Source of the DNA: Allacma fusca
Lineage: Eukaryota; Arthropoda; Collembola; Symphypleona; Sminthuridae
Assembly: GCA_947179485.1 (NCBI GenBank)
Contig: OX359250.1
Coordinates: 37,788,783-37,852,782, forward strand
Direction: 5' to 3'
Length of the DNA: 64,000 bases
The notes under the pieces were generated by a model. The model saw only the letters and a list, made by a program, of their open reading frames with translations. It did not search any database and was not told the DNA's origin. A program made the position numbers and the translations under genes. Below are positions 48,063 to 58,794 of the stretch, one piece after another (positions within the stretch are counted from its first letter, which is position 1; every line of letters begins with the position of its first letter).

Positions 48063-49462
48063 TTAATGCGGCTGGGTGTTCTCGTTGTTGTCGGGAATTC
48101 TCTGAGAATTTTTGCTTCCAGATTTGACCACCTTGTCAGCCACCTCTTCTGGTATTGGCTCTGCGTTATCTTCGGCATGGACCTTTTGATTCTTGTAGCG
48201 GTAGGACCATTTGAAGCGTTTCACAATCCCGTCCTTCCATCTTGCCACAGAGATGAACCCCGCGACGAGATTGTAGCGACTCCTAGCTGCAACGACCATG
48301 AAATTGATATTGAACATGAGGATCAGATGAAAAACTAGCAGGATGATGGGGAACGAGACCCAGTCCCGCTTTAAACTAGCAATTTCTTGGTTTATGGCTC
48401 CCATGCAATCCTAAAAAATTACTAATTATCAAATGGAAGCTTATTAATATTACTGACAACTCTCGTTGGTGGTAACTGCGGCGAAACTCAGGTCGGTCCT
48501 GTCCAGCCGCATTTATACAAACAATGCTTAATGAAATAAAAATTTTTTTACAACGGAAAAAAAAATGACTATTCCGGCAGCGTTTGGAGGGAGAGTTGCC
48601 TATGTTTGGCTCTAAAAATACACAGAAAGAAATACGGGAACAGCTCCAACGAGAATACCTTTTTCCACAGGTAACTCTGAACGTATGTCATATTTTTGTA
48701 GTTGGCTGATGAACTTGAATGAAACTCTGCCAGTCGGTTTATGCAGGTGGGTTTTGAAGCAGGGAGGCAACAAGAACCGGGTATGCATTGACACGTTGAA
48801 TTTAGCCAGTTGGAGTGGTCCTCCAGCCCACAACACCGAAGTGTGGTCTGAAGCTTGTCCCAGTATCCAATGAACCGATCCCCGAAGATTTTGATGTAGG
48901 AATTATCTCCGGTGTATCTTGAGAGCGTGTCTGCCTCCAGAAGGTGCTGGTAAGTGTGCGTGTTCACAGTGGTCCAGCCATCATATGCACAGAGGGATGC
49001 CATGCAATTTAACCCCACCACCAGACCATTCAGTTGGGGAAAAATAGGGAAGAAGATACTCGACTCGCAAATAATGCAAATAATGGCTACAATCCCTGTC
49101 AGAACGCAAACAATACAAGCGGAATAAAGGATACTAGAAGGAAGGTAAAGTTTTGTTCTGTCCACTAGGAGGAATTCTTGAGCAACTGAATGCGAAGTTT
49201 CCAGAGAAATGGTCACCCCGATTCCGATCAATCCCCAGAGAATCAGTATGAGACAAAGAATTGAGTACGACAAAACTGGGAATTCTGGGTCAGTGTCTTC
49301 ATCAGGCAGACTCTCAATGTCCACGTCTGAATCATCTCCTAGAGATTCGTCCAAATACAAGGGTCCTGCAGTTTTCCGGAAGTATGAGTCCGTTCCTGAC
49401 GTTCCTGCCGAGCCTTGGTGGAATGGTTCTGGCTCGATTGGCCTTTTTAGTCCTGTGGCCAT
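48063..49462 (-). CDS. Tetraspanin with long cytoplasmic tails
   Basis: Two exons, 49462-48659 and 48410-48063 (GT-AG, phase 0), encode 383 residues. Four hydrophobic spans lie at about 64-86, 111-131, 141-160 and 288-309. The large extracellular loop between spans 3 and 4 carries the tetraspanin CCG signature at 210-212 (LRCCGLEDHSNW) and further cysteines (CQC, GSCC, PTC and DC before span 4), eight in total. Tetraspanins organise membrane microdomains by binding integrins, receptors and each other. The N-terminal tail of about 63 residues is acidic (DESLGDDSDVDIESLPDEDTD), and the C-terminal tail of about 75 residues is charged. Both are much longer than the usual 10-20 residues, giving 383 residues against about 250. 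The ATG at 49462 is used because the only upstream ATG in reach is out of frame and followed by stop. Confidence 0.9.
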
Positions 49463-49969
49463 CGCCACTGTCACATTTGCAATAGTCTCTTTAAAACTTG
49501 CACAATGAATTCCGACTCGGACTTCGTATGCAGCAAACGCTCGTCTTGCATCATTAAACTGTCAAATGCTTCGTAAGGGAAATAGTCGTTTCAAAAATCT
49601 TTATCTTCAAAATCTGTTTTTCGAGATTTACGATTATTAATTAGGATACCCTGACATGACAAAATTGACACTAATTACAAGATTATACAATAATTTCTAT
49701 TCACCTGAAATCAGATCTCGTTCATCTCGCCAAAACACGTGTGCCACAAAAACACAAGCTCCTACAACAAGCGCAGCAGCAACCATTCACTTTTCATTAT
49801 TAAAATTATTATTAAAATGAGTTGTTTCTGTTTATGCAAAGTGTTGTTTATCTAAAATATTTTATTCTAAACTGCTCACCACTAGTTCAGTATCATTTCG
49901 CTAAAAGGTTACTAAGGAATGGCATACATGGTGACATACAGAAATAATTTTGAAGTACAAATGAACTGA

Positions 49970-50260
49970 AAGTACAGGATGTCTCATATACTTCTTCTCC
50001 CACACCCTAGTCCACATAAAGATGAAATTCATAAAATATTTGATTCCCCCAGTTTGTAGAGAATTCTTTTCCAGAATTTCTAAAATTTGCTTCATTAACC
50101 TCTGACAATTTTTACGGTTACAGGGTTACGGACGTGAACCAAAGTCGAAATATTTTACAGATTTTGAATTCAGCAGTTGTTTATATAATTATCTAAACAT
50201 AAATTTCTCAAATGTTTTTTGACCCTAGTTTGAAGGAAATATGGGCTTTCCAGGGAGCTA
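49970..50260. repeat. Dispersed repeat, copy 2
   Basis: It is a diverged homologue of 30490-30780. It shares CATAAAATATTTGATTCCCC, then TTTCTAAAAT...GCTTCATTAACC, then AAATGTTTTTTGACCCT followed by GGGCTTTCCAG, in the same order. This indicates an interspersed repeat family about 300 bp long in this genome. Confidence 0.6.
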
Positions 50261-51134
50261 AAACATATGGTCTCTATGTTGAGAATTGTGGTTTTGTAAG
50301 ACAAGACCAAGGTTGGTGAAACTTAGCTTCAGAGAAGAAAGTGACAAACGTATGAAAAAAAAAAGATTTCTAACTTTTCCATTTTTTCATGGGTTTGCGA
50401 TCTAAAAATGTATGAATTATTTTAAAGAGCTGCAATAAAAATGAATATTTTTTCTTTGTTTCAATCTTTACTCACATGCAATAACTATTGACGGAGGAAG
50501 ATTATATCAGACTCAAACGAACACCCATGAAATTGTCTACAATTCCAGCGCACTGAAATATTTTTATGAACACCGGGCTGTCCATGAAAAAATGGAAAGT
50601 TCAGAAATATTTTTTTTTGCATCTTTGTCACTTTCTCTCCCGAAAATTTTTCCCCAGCCTCGCTCTCTATTCTTACAAATCCACAATTTCTCAAAATAAG
50701 ACCTGTGTCATAGCTCCCCCGGATAAAATTTCCTACAAACTAGCGTCAAGTCTTCTAAACTATAAATGCTGTGTATATAAATCAAAGATTACAGTAGCCA
50801 TTCATCCACGTTCAACGTTGTGTTCTAAGCAGGGAGTATGATAGTTGCTTAATATTCATAAATGAATATATCTATGCAATACATTTTATTCAAACTAGTG
50901 TAATAACCTGGTTACAACCTATGATTTATAGCCTGTTACACAGTATATCTAAAATAAAAATATTCTACTACATAGGACCCTCCGATTTCCCTAGAACTTT
51001 TTGTGCTCGTTTGTAACTCTCATTTCACTCCATATCACATGCTAAGCTCTGCTTATGGCAATAAATAGTGTCGAAAGAGGTTTGGTTCTGGTACAGATTG
51101 TGTTGTTTTAATGAAAACAATAAATCACTATATA

Positions 51135-51140
51135 TTTATT
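51135..51140 (-). terminator. Polyadenylation signal of the DNAI7 gene
   Basis: AATAAA on the minus strand about 20 bases beyond the inferred stop (51160-51162). It supports the choice of the last exon. Confidence 0.6.
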
Positions 51141-51159
51141 AAAAAGATTGAGAGAACAC

Positions 51160-54100
51160 TTATGAGAATGAAAATGGTCGTATTGCTGTTAGCATTATCC
51201 TTACAGTTTCAATAAAATGAGCGTTAGCTTTCTTGATGGCATTTTTGGCGTCATCTGAGGCTATGTGTGTGGCCAAATGTAGTAAATCCGCGTGGTACTG
51301 AAAATCCGAAATAATACACAAATTAAAAATGGGAAGCACTGAAGATCCTAGTGATCGTAGTGTTACAGGTTACAGTGTCAACTCTCGTTATAAGAGAACC
51401 TCTTGTACGAGCATTTTCTCTATAGTGGCAACATTATTTGAACACATTCCCATTTAACACAATTTTTGTCCTTGTTACAGAATATGCATGGCACAACAGT
51501 TAAATTTCCCTTTCTGTAAGGGAACTCTTATAAAGAGGATGTTGATAATTTAATTAAAACCTCGGTATCTTCTACAGGCTCCTCCGAAAAGTGGGGCGAC
51601 ACTTCTGTACAAGCAATTAGCGAACACTTGAGCGGTGTGCTCAAAACTACTTGATGGTTTCCCTAAAAAAATTTTGGTCAAAATCATGTCATTATATGAT
51701 GACAGATCTGCATTCAAGCACAATCTAAAATTAGAGAGGAATTGGAATTACTGGGGTTGTGGTGCCCAAACGTTCACGCATCTGGAACACCATCTTACTT
51801 CTACCAGCCAAAAGATTCCATCGGCTCCAATGGAAATTGTAAGCTGGTGACAGTACTGCCATGCATCTAATTTCAAAATCTGGAGATTAAGTAATCCCTT
51901 ATTACCCCTCAATTTCCAATACGTTTATTTTTCACTCACTGGTACAAATGCTCTTCAGTTTCAATATCCTTCAAGAGAATGCCGTCAATGTAAGCGTAGG
52001 AGTCAAGTTCTGGAAACACATCCAGACCATGGTATCTAAGAGTCTACGGGAAACAAAAAGAGACATTCACATGCTTCCAAAGCCAAAGAATCTTTAGTTG
52101 TAAATTGTACAAACTTAACAGCATATTTATGGTCTGGAGCTAATTACCTTTATCAACACTCGAGGTCTCATGTACTTATTTAATAACATGGATTCCACAA
52201 CTTCACTATTGCTAACATTCTGAAGCGAACTTATGCAGACCAAATCATCCTACAAGAAAAAAAATAAAGCATCTCAAACCGTGTAGTGCACAAAAATTAC
52301 ATGAGGAGCAAATATCATCTGCAACCTTGATAGGTATTACGGAAACAATTATGATATGCAAGAAAAAGCTATTTCCAATATCAGTGCTTCATTACGTCAA
52401 ACGTGAACTCAATAGCAGCCATAGCTGCAATAAGTGTGAGAACGCATTTGTTCGTTCCTGCTGGCACCAGTTCGAAACTTTGGTAAGGTAGATTGGAAAA
52501 CCTTAAAAATAATATTAAAAATAATTTATATTTAAAATTATTATAAAAAATTATAATTAAATAATTAAAAATGTCTTCACATGACAGACAAGTTATTTTA
52601 GTTACAGCCAATCATACAGTTTCATCTTACACAGTACCTATTGTGACCAAGCCCGATGACACCAAACTTGGTAGTCCGAAATGTCAGATGGAGCTGATCT
52701 TCATTGAACCGAACATCATGGAATCCATCTGTGGACCAAATTCTTCGTTCCGGGTCCCAAATTACTGGAATTGGTGGTTCAAACCACAAAGCAGTCCTTG
52801 GGACACTGAATGGTAAATAATAGGAAAAATTACTCCTTACCCTCAATAACTACAGTGATTTCACATGTAGTCATTGATGACTGACAATGATTTCATATGT
52901 TTAAATGTAAGAGATGGGATGAAAATATCTCTCACTCAATATCAATCTGAACCAATCTATCCAGTCGCCGTTCCTTTTCTTCCTCATAGGCTTGTAAAAT
53001 TTGTTCCTGCCGTTTCAACTCTGCTTCTTCATCCTCCTCCTCCTCACCTGCATCCGGAATGTCAGGGAGGCTGAAGAAACGGGGAAAGTAGAGTTGTTAT
53101 TTGTAGCCATGGAGAGACCACAATATGAATATAATTTGAATTACATCGAAACCATAGGAATTTAAAACACTTACTTCAGATCTATAGCAAGGGCCTTTCC
53201 CTCCTCCGGATTTTTGGCTGCATTTTCCGCTGCTTCCTGCGCCCGTTTTGCTTCTTGCATGTCTGGGGGAGTTGGGGGTACAAAATCCGCCTCAAAAACA
53301 ATCTCCGTGAGAGTTTGCTCTGTCTCAACTGTGTGAGAAACAAGTGTCAAACAGTTTCATACGGTGTGACATTTAACTCCTTCAAAAATAAAAGTATTGT
53401 GGGAGATAATTTAAATAAAAACTCAATTGTGAGGATGACAATGACATCGTATAATAATTTAATGTTACTTATACACAGTATTTTTGTAAAGCTAAGAGGC
53501 TGTATCTACCACAGTCAATTTTATTCTATTAGATTATAAAATTGTACTCGCTTAGATGCAAAATCCAATTTCCCCTTTCTACCGGTTGAGGTGGGATCTC
53601 AATCCAGTTGAAATGAAAGACACCTCCGAGGACGGCGTAATTTCTTAGATTCAGCTCATGAGGGGTCAATTTTGGTATGAACTCCGCTTTCTCCTCTCGT
53701 TCTCTCTCTTTGGCCACTATTAGTAATTAATGAGAATCATAATTTTACTTACTGTTAGTAGTACATTCTGTAATTGAGATTCTCTTAATTTTTAAGGGAG
53801 ATGTTTATTCAATGAAATAAAATGTGTTTACATTCTGCTTCTGTCTTTTGTCGCTCCTTGCTCTTCGATTTCTTTTTACCCTTCTTGCCTTTCTGCAGAG
53901 AATGGGGCATTAGGTTAGTTTCTATTATTTGTGAAAATAAATTGGACCTACCTTTGATTTACTCCTGGATTTTTTACCCTTTTTAGATTTCGAACGACCC
54001 TAGTGAAACAATGTTAAACTCAGGATGAGTCACAGTCATTTTGTATATCAAATTATTTCATTATAATTTATTAACACATTTAAATATGATTTGTATATTG

Positions 54101-57100
54101 CACAAATACTTACTCCAGATTTTGATTTAGACTTGGACTTTGATTTACTTTTGCTTCCGCTTGCACTCTTGTCTTTCCCTTTTTTCTTTTTCTGTAATAA
54201 CATGAAATAATGCAATAATGAACATTTAAAAATCTTAAGGTAACAGGATTGATTGACATGTCTCACATGAAATACTAAAAAGTACTACCTCTTTTGATCG
54301 ACCACGGGAAGCGGATTTGGTCTTGCTTTTACTTTTGCTCTTGTCTTTACCTTTCTGGTAAATAAACTTTTTTTTAGGGAAATACTCAAGTTAGAATGTA
54401 TTCAAGGAACAACCGAACAGGTAATTATGGATGATTTACCAATTTACTCTTGGATTTGGAAGAACTTTTACCCTTTCCTTTCCCTTTATCCCCTCCACGC
54501 TGTGAAATGTCCATTCAGAAATTAGTTTCACATTAGGAATTATTACAGGCTAGTGCGGTACGCGATACATCATAGGCACTTACTGAGTTGGAACGTCCTC
54601 GAGAACTACTCTTGGATTTGTTCTTTGATTTACTTTTGGATTTACTTTTCGACTCTTTGACAGAAGCTTTGGATTTGGACCCACCCTTGCCTTTTTTCGA
54701 TTTCGGAGATGCGGATTTGGACCCGGCTTTCGATTTTGAGCTACTCTTGCTCTTACCTTTCTTTCCTTTTTTCCCCTTCTTTCCCTTTTTCTTTTTTTTC
54801 TGTCGATAATTTGCTAGAGGTTACAACTGTGTCAGTTTCTTTTAGTTTCTAAGTTTATTCCGGAGATTTGCACATGTATACAAAGGTACTATGAACTTAC
54901 GGAGCCTTTCTTTTTTCCTTTTTTGGACTTTTTACCTGCCTTCTTGTATTTTGATTTTGCCTTTTTAATAGCTGCTGTTGATTTTTTCGTATGAGCAGCA
55001 CTAGCGTTATCCTCTTGGGCCTCTGGGTTCTCCGCATCGTCGTTTGTTGGAGCTTTTTCCGCCTTTTCTTTTTTCTCGGGTTTACGTTTCTTTTGCTGGT
55101 GCAATAGACATAAAATATTTCTAGAGAGAAGCTCAGAATATTTTTTGAAAAAGTAAAATCATTGCACAACAAGACTTATTGTTTGAGCTCTATTTTTGGA
55201 GCTATACTAACCTCCTCATCAGAATCTGAGTCAGACCCTTTCTTCTTTGACGTGAGGAGTGCATCATCCTGTATGACCAAAAATAAAGTAGAAGATTTTA
55301 GCATAAATAAAATTGAATTATCTACGAGTATTCAAGAAGGAACTAGTAATTAAATTATTTGAACCAGGCATAGCAATTACATCATCATCATCCCAAGATC
55401 CTTTCTCTATTTCCTCCTCTTCTCGTCTGCGTCTGGCCCGCCTTTCCTCTCTAGTTTCCTACACATTTCAAAACACGTTCGAGCAATTAATAAACAATTA
55501 TTTTATTAAATTAAAAATGTCATTTTTGATAATCAATACTCCATGTTAGTATTATATGCTGCTAATAATTGCGCAAGCTCATTTGGTAAAAATAATGTCA
55601 GAATAATTACTTTATTTCCATCATGCTCGGTGTCTTCAATGGTAGGCTTTTTGGTCTTGCTCTTTGTGGATGTTTTTGCTTCCTCCTCCTCGTCATCCTC
55701 ATACTCACCATCTTCCTCCTCTTCCTCTTCCTCTTCCTCTTCTTCCTCCTCTTCACCATCCGTTTCTGAAGTCTCGGCAACCTTCTTCTTTTTCTTATTT
55801 TTCTTCTCCTTCTTCCCTTTCTTCTTTTTTTTCCGACTGGACTTGGATTCAGCCTCATCCAACTCTTTAGCTAGTTGTTTGTACTCTTCGTCCAAATCCT
55901 CGTCATCTGTGTCAGTCATGCTTTTTTTGCTGCCTTTCCCACTCCCAGCTTTCTTCTTTTTGCTCCCCTTCTTTTTCTTACTTCGCTTCCCTTTTTTCCC
56001 TTTCTTCTTCTTCCCTTTCTTACCTTCAGATTTTTGCTGTAGGTATTTTGTTTCATTGGTTTTATTAAAATTAGTCAATCTAATGTATTGTTGTTCGCAT
56101 TCACACAGTAGCATAGACAATTTCAATAGTAACTAATACACATGCACTTGCCTCTTCCTCTGGAGGTTCTTCTGGAGAAGCCAGTTCTAGTTGTTTAGTA
56201 GATTTTTCAGCTTTCTTTCTCTCCCAGTCCTCGATTGCTGTGTTAATGACCTTACTAATTAGGTACTTGAAGGCGATCAAATCGTCTCTTATTATTTTGT
56301 TGAGAAATTGACATAAAAGTTATTACACCGTTTCAAAGCATTATTAGCTCCAGGTGCAAAGAAGGAATTGGAGTCGTCCGAGTAATGATCATACTCAGTC
56401 TTCAGAAGTCGGTAAACCCCTTTACGTTCAACTAGAGCCTCTGGGATTTTGAACTTAAATTTTAGTTTGTCATACTCGTGACCTGTGAGGTCAGGCTGGG
56501 CAAAGAGGTTCCCATACATACTGATAGTTATTGGGTTGATCTCTTCCGTCAGGTCGAAAATCCCTTCCTCCGGATCAAAGTACTCCGTGAGATCTTCCAT
56601 CAAGAAAAGGAAAATTACATTTAATTAATTTTTAGGGCCGAAACTAATTTGCAAAGTGTGCTTAGGGTTGCTGTATAAGTTCACTGTGCATCACCTTGAA
56701 TAATCTCATAGGTGCTTTTATCCAGATACTCTCGCTGCTTTTCTTTGAATTGATGGTAAAGCTTTTATAGATTGGAAAAAAATAATAAATAATAATTATT
56801 ATTGTTTGTGGACTATTACGCATCAATTTATTTTATTCGACGAGTCGAATAGTGCTGTGCTTACCAGCCCGATCTCGTAGATTGTATCCACTGAAACTGT
56901 TTCCAGAGGCAAGAGTAGGAATTCTTTCAGCTCTTCTACAAGCTTTGAATAAAAATGACTTGTGAGATAATTACAGTTTGAGGGATAGTTATGTAATCAT
57001 GATTACTCTACATTTTAATAACCTGCAGGATTTCCGGAGCCAGTGAAAAAACATTTTGAAGAGAGGGATTACTCAAGTTCACCTCCCAGTGTGTCATGTA

Positions 57101-57707
57101 GGAATTAATCTCATTGAGTTTGAAATCTGGTAGATTTCTGCATGCCGTGAAAACTTGCCAGTCTGAAAAACAAAACGTTTTGCAATTTGCATGCTCAGTG
57201 GACCTTATTAGATTTATTACATCAGATCCAAACCTCTGAGTCGCTTCTGATGCTGAAGGTAAGCAAACACAACTTTTTCGTAGAAAGCAATTGTATCTCC
57301 ACTCTCCAAAAGATGAACCGCCCGGAGCGCCATTTCTTCATCGTGTTTCTTTTGCCGAGCAAGAGCTTCCGCAGCTTCTTTCTCTTGTCTTTCTTTTTCC
57401 AATTTCTCTTTCTCCTTCTTTTTCAATTCTAACTCTCGTTTGGTCAGAGGCTTTTTCTTTCCCTTTTTCCCTTTTCCCTTCGAGCCCTTCAAAGAGAGTA
57501 ATGAGAATTGCCTATATGTAATTTACTGACTTCAGGAAATGGAACGGATATGATACAGGTAGATACATAGGGTAATAGCACATGTGCTCTTCTTGCCTTT
57601 CCTTTCTTGGGTGATTTCCCCTTGTCTGCTTTAGCCGACTTTGGGGGTTTCTCCTTTTTGCCTTTGCTTCCAGCTTTGCTGGGCGATTTGCTCTTTTTCT
57701 TTGCCAT
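51160..57707 (-). CDS. DNAI7: Axonemal dynein intermediate-chain-associated protein DNAI7 (CASC1) with large Lys/Ser-rich insertion
   Basis: I assemble 26 exons, 1173 residues. In transcript order: 57707-57597, 57486-57234, 57162-57023, 56942-56865, 56761-56695, 56593-56329, 56287-56152, 56036-55611, 55458-55381, 55268-55212, 55095-54901, 54799-54584, 54499-54440, 54354-54289, 54191-54114, 53999-53952, 53892-53832, 53716-53552, 53328-53175, 53070-52936, 52805-52638, 52501-52396, 52249-52148, 52043-51940, 51866-51752 and 51297-51160. The N-terminal third matches the CASC1 N-domain (coiled coil, then DWQVFTACRNLPDFKLNEIN, MTHWEVNL, YLDKSTYEIIQ). The last third matches the C-domain (NLRNYAVLGGVFHF, IWSTDGFHDVRF, LPYQSFELVP, LRYHGLDVFPELDSYAYIDG, FHWSRWNLL). 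DNAI7 is a cilium/flagellum protein tied to axonemal dynein (family knowledge). Residues about 351-778 are an insertion of Lys, Ser, Gly and Glu runs absent from the roughly 716-residue human protein. Introns after 57597, 56152 and 53552 use GC donors. The two final junctions and the 53552 donor are the least certain. Confidence 0.87.
51373..51546. repeat. Inverted-repeat element in the last DNAI7 intron
   Basis: Left CAACTCTCGTTATAAGAG and inverted right CAACATCCTCTTTATAAGAG enclose about 170 bp with no coding content. The pattern recalls pogo/Tigger-type ends, but no clean TA duplication is evident. The assignment is tentative. Confidence 0.4.
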
Positions 57708-58794
57708 GTCTCTGATTTCTTCTGTACTCGGCAGTACAGGCGGTTGTCTTTTTTAGAAGCCAAAACTTTGTCGATTCACTTCACTATACACTCACATAAT
57801 TCATAACAGAAGGTTAACAAAACAATTAGGACAAATTTACAACAGTTCCCCGTTCCACACTAGTGTATCAAATCAAGGCCCTTTGGTGTCTTATGTCCAT
57901 CTCTATAAATATCCTTCACCGATATTTGTATTTTGACTAACTAGATTTTGTCTTCTTTAGGGTCAGAGTCAGAGTCAGAGGTCTCATCTCATTTGACGCA
58001 TAATAAAATCTTCGTTTAAAAAGTTTTAATATTGTTGTTAAAATACTTTAAAACCGAAATAATTTCAAATTATTATAAAAATAAAAATTTGTAAGTGTAA
58101 TAATTCTAAAAAAAACTTATTCGCTCAAAACATCATTCAACTCTTTTCTCCTCTAAAACAGTGGCAGCTTTTATTTCATTTAAATTTTGCAGTTATTACA
58201 CGTAATTAACAGGTTACAAGTTTTACAACTCAAGCGGAAATTATGAGTTACACAAGAACGTCGAAAATTCTACGTTATTGCAATGCACTGCACCCCGTTC
58301 ATTTATTATTCTAGTCAAAGACCATCAGCTCAGTTGCAATTTGTAACTGTAGTTGAAGCGTTGAAGTATACAAATCAAAATTCCAAAAAGGTTAAGTCCA
58401 AATTCAAAGGTTAAAATACATTAAATTAGTGACAAGATATTGGAAACGTATATATGTAGCAGGACCCACAAGATTGGAACTAAAAATCAGGAAATTCCAA
58501 AACTGTGCAATAGTTGTGATCTAGTTCAAACAAAAACAAAGACTTTTGAGTAGACCGGAACAGATCCAATACACACAAAGTAAATTCTGAGTTCCAAGTG
58601 AAGTTATTGATTATCTCTCGTTGATTATCTTCAAAATTGAAGTTTAATTCCTGAATTGACAATTGGAGAGAAGGGATTATATTCAAAAACTGTTAATGGA
58701 GATTGTGAGTGACTAAAGTGACTAAATGGTATACGCAACTTATAAAAATCGTTGTTTTTACAACCAAAGTCAGAGATGAGGAGAAACACCGTAA
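57708..58794. other. Divergent intergenic region between DNAI7 and the proline-rich gene
   Basis: It is flanked by the start codons of two outward-facing genes, so it may hold a shared or back-to-back promoter. A short GTCAGA repeat lies at 57961-57980. There is no other visible element. Confidence 0.4.

Larger units (their letters stand above)
49463..51159. other. Spacer between the tetraspanin and DNAI7 genes
   Basis: It contains the tetraspanin 5' flank (with a short upstream frame near 49510-49560 on the minus strand), dispersed-repeat copy 2, and the 3' end signal of the DNAI7 gene. I see no genes. Confidence 0.4.

Noticed and set aside
51731-51752. Stop at 51731 as the end of DNAI7
   Set aside because: It is possible as an alternative terminus. 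However, a phase-0 GT donor at 51751, a matching acceptor before 51297 and an AATAAA just after the next stop favour one more exon.
55543-56136. 197-codon plus-strand frame rich in Ser/Phe
   Set aside because: It is the antisense shadow of the Lys/Glu-rich exon of DNAI7 (poly-Glu and poly-Lys codons read backward as Ser/Leu/Phe).
57512-57597. Read-through of DNAI7 exon 1 to a GT donor near 57526 instead of the GC donor at 57597
   Set aside because: That donor leaves the wrong phase for exon 2. The GC donor AAG|GCAAGA preserves the frame.
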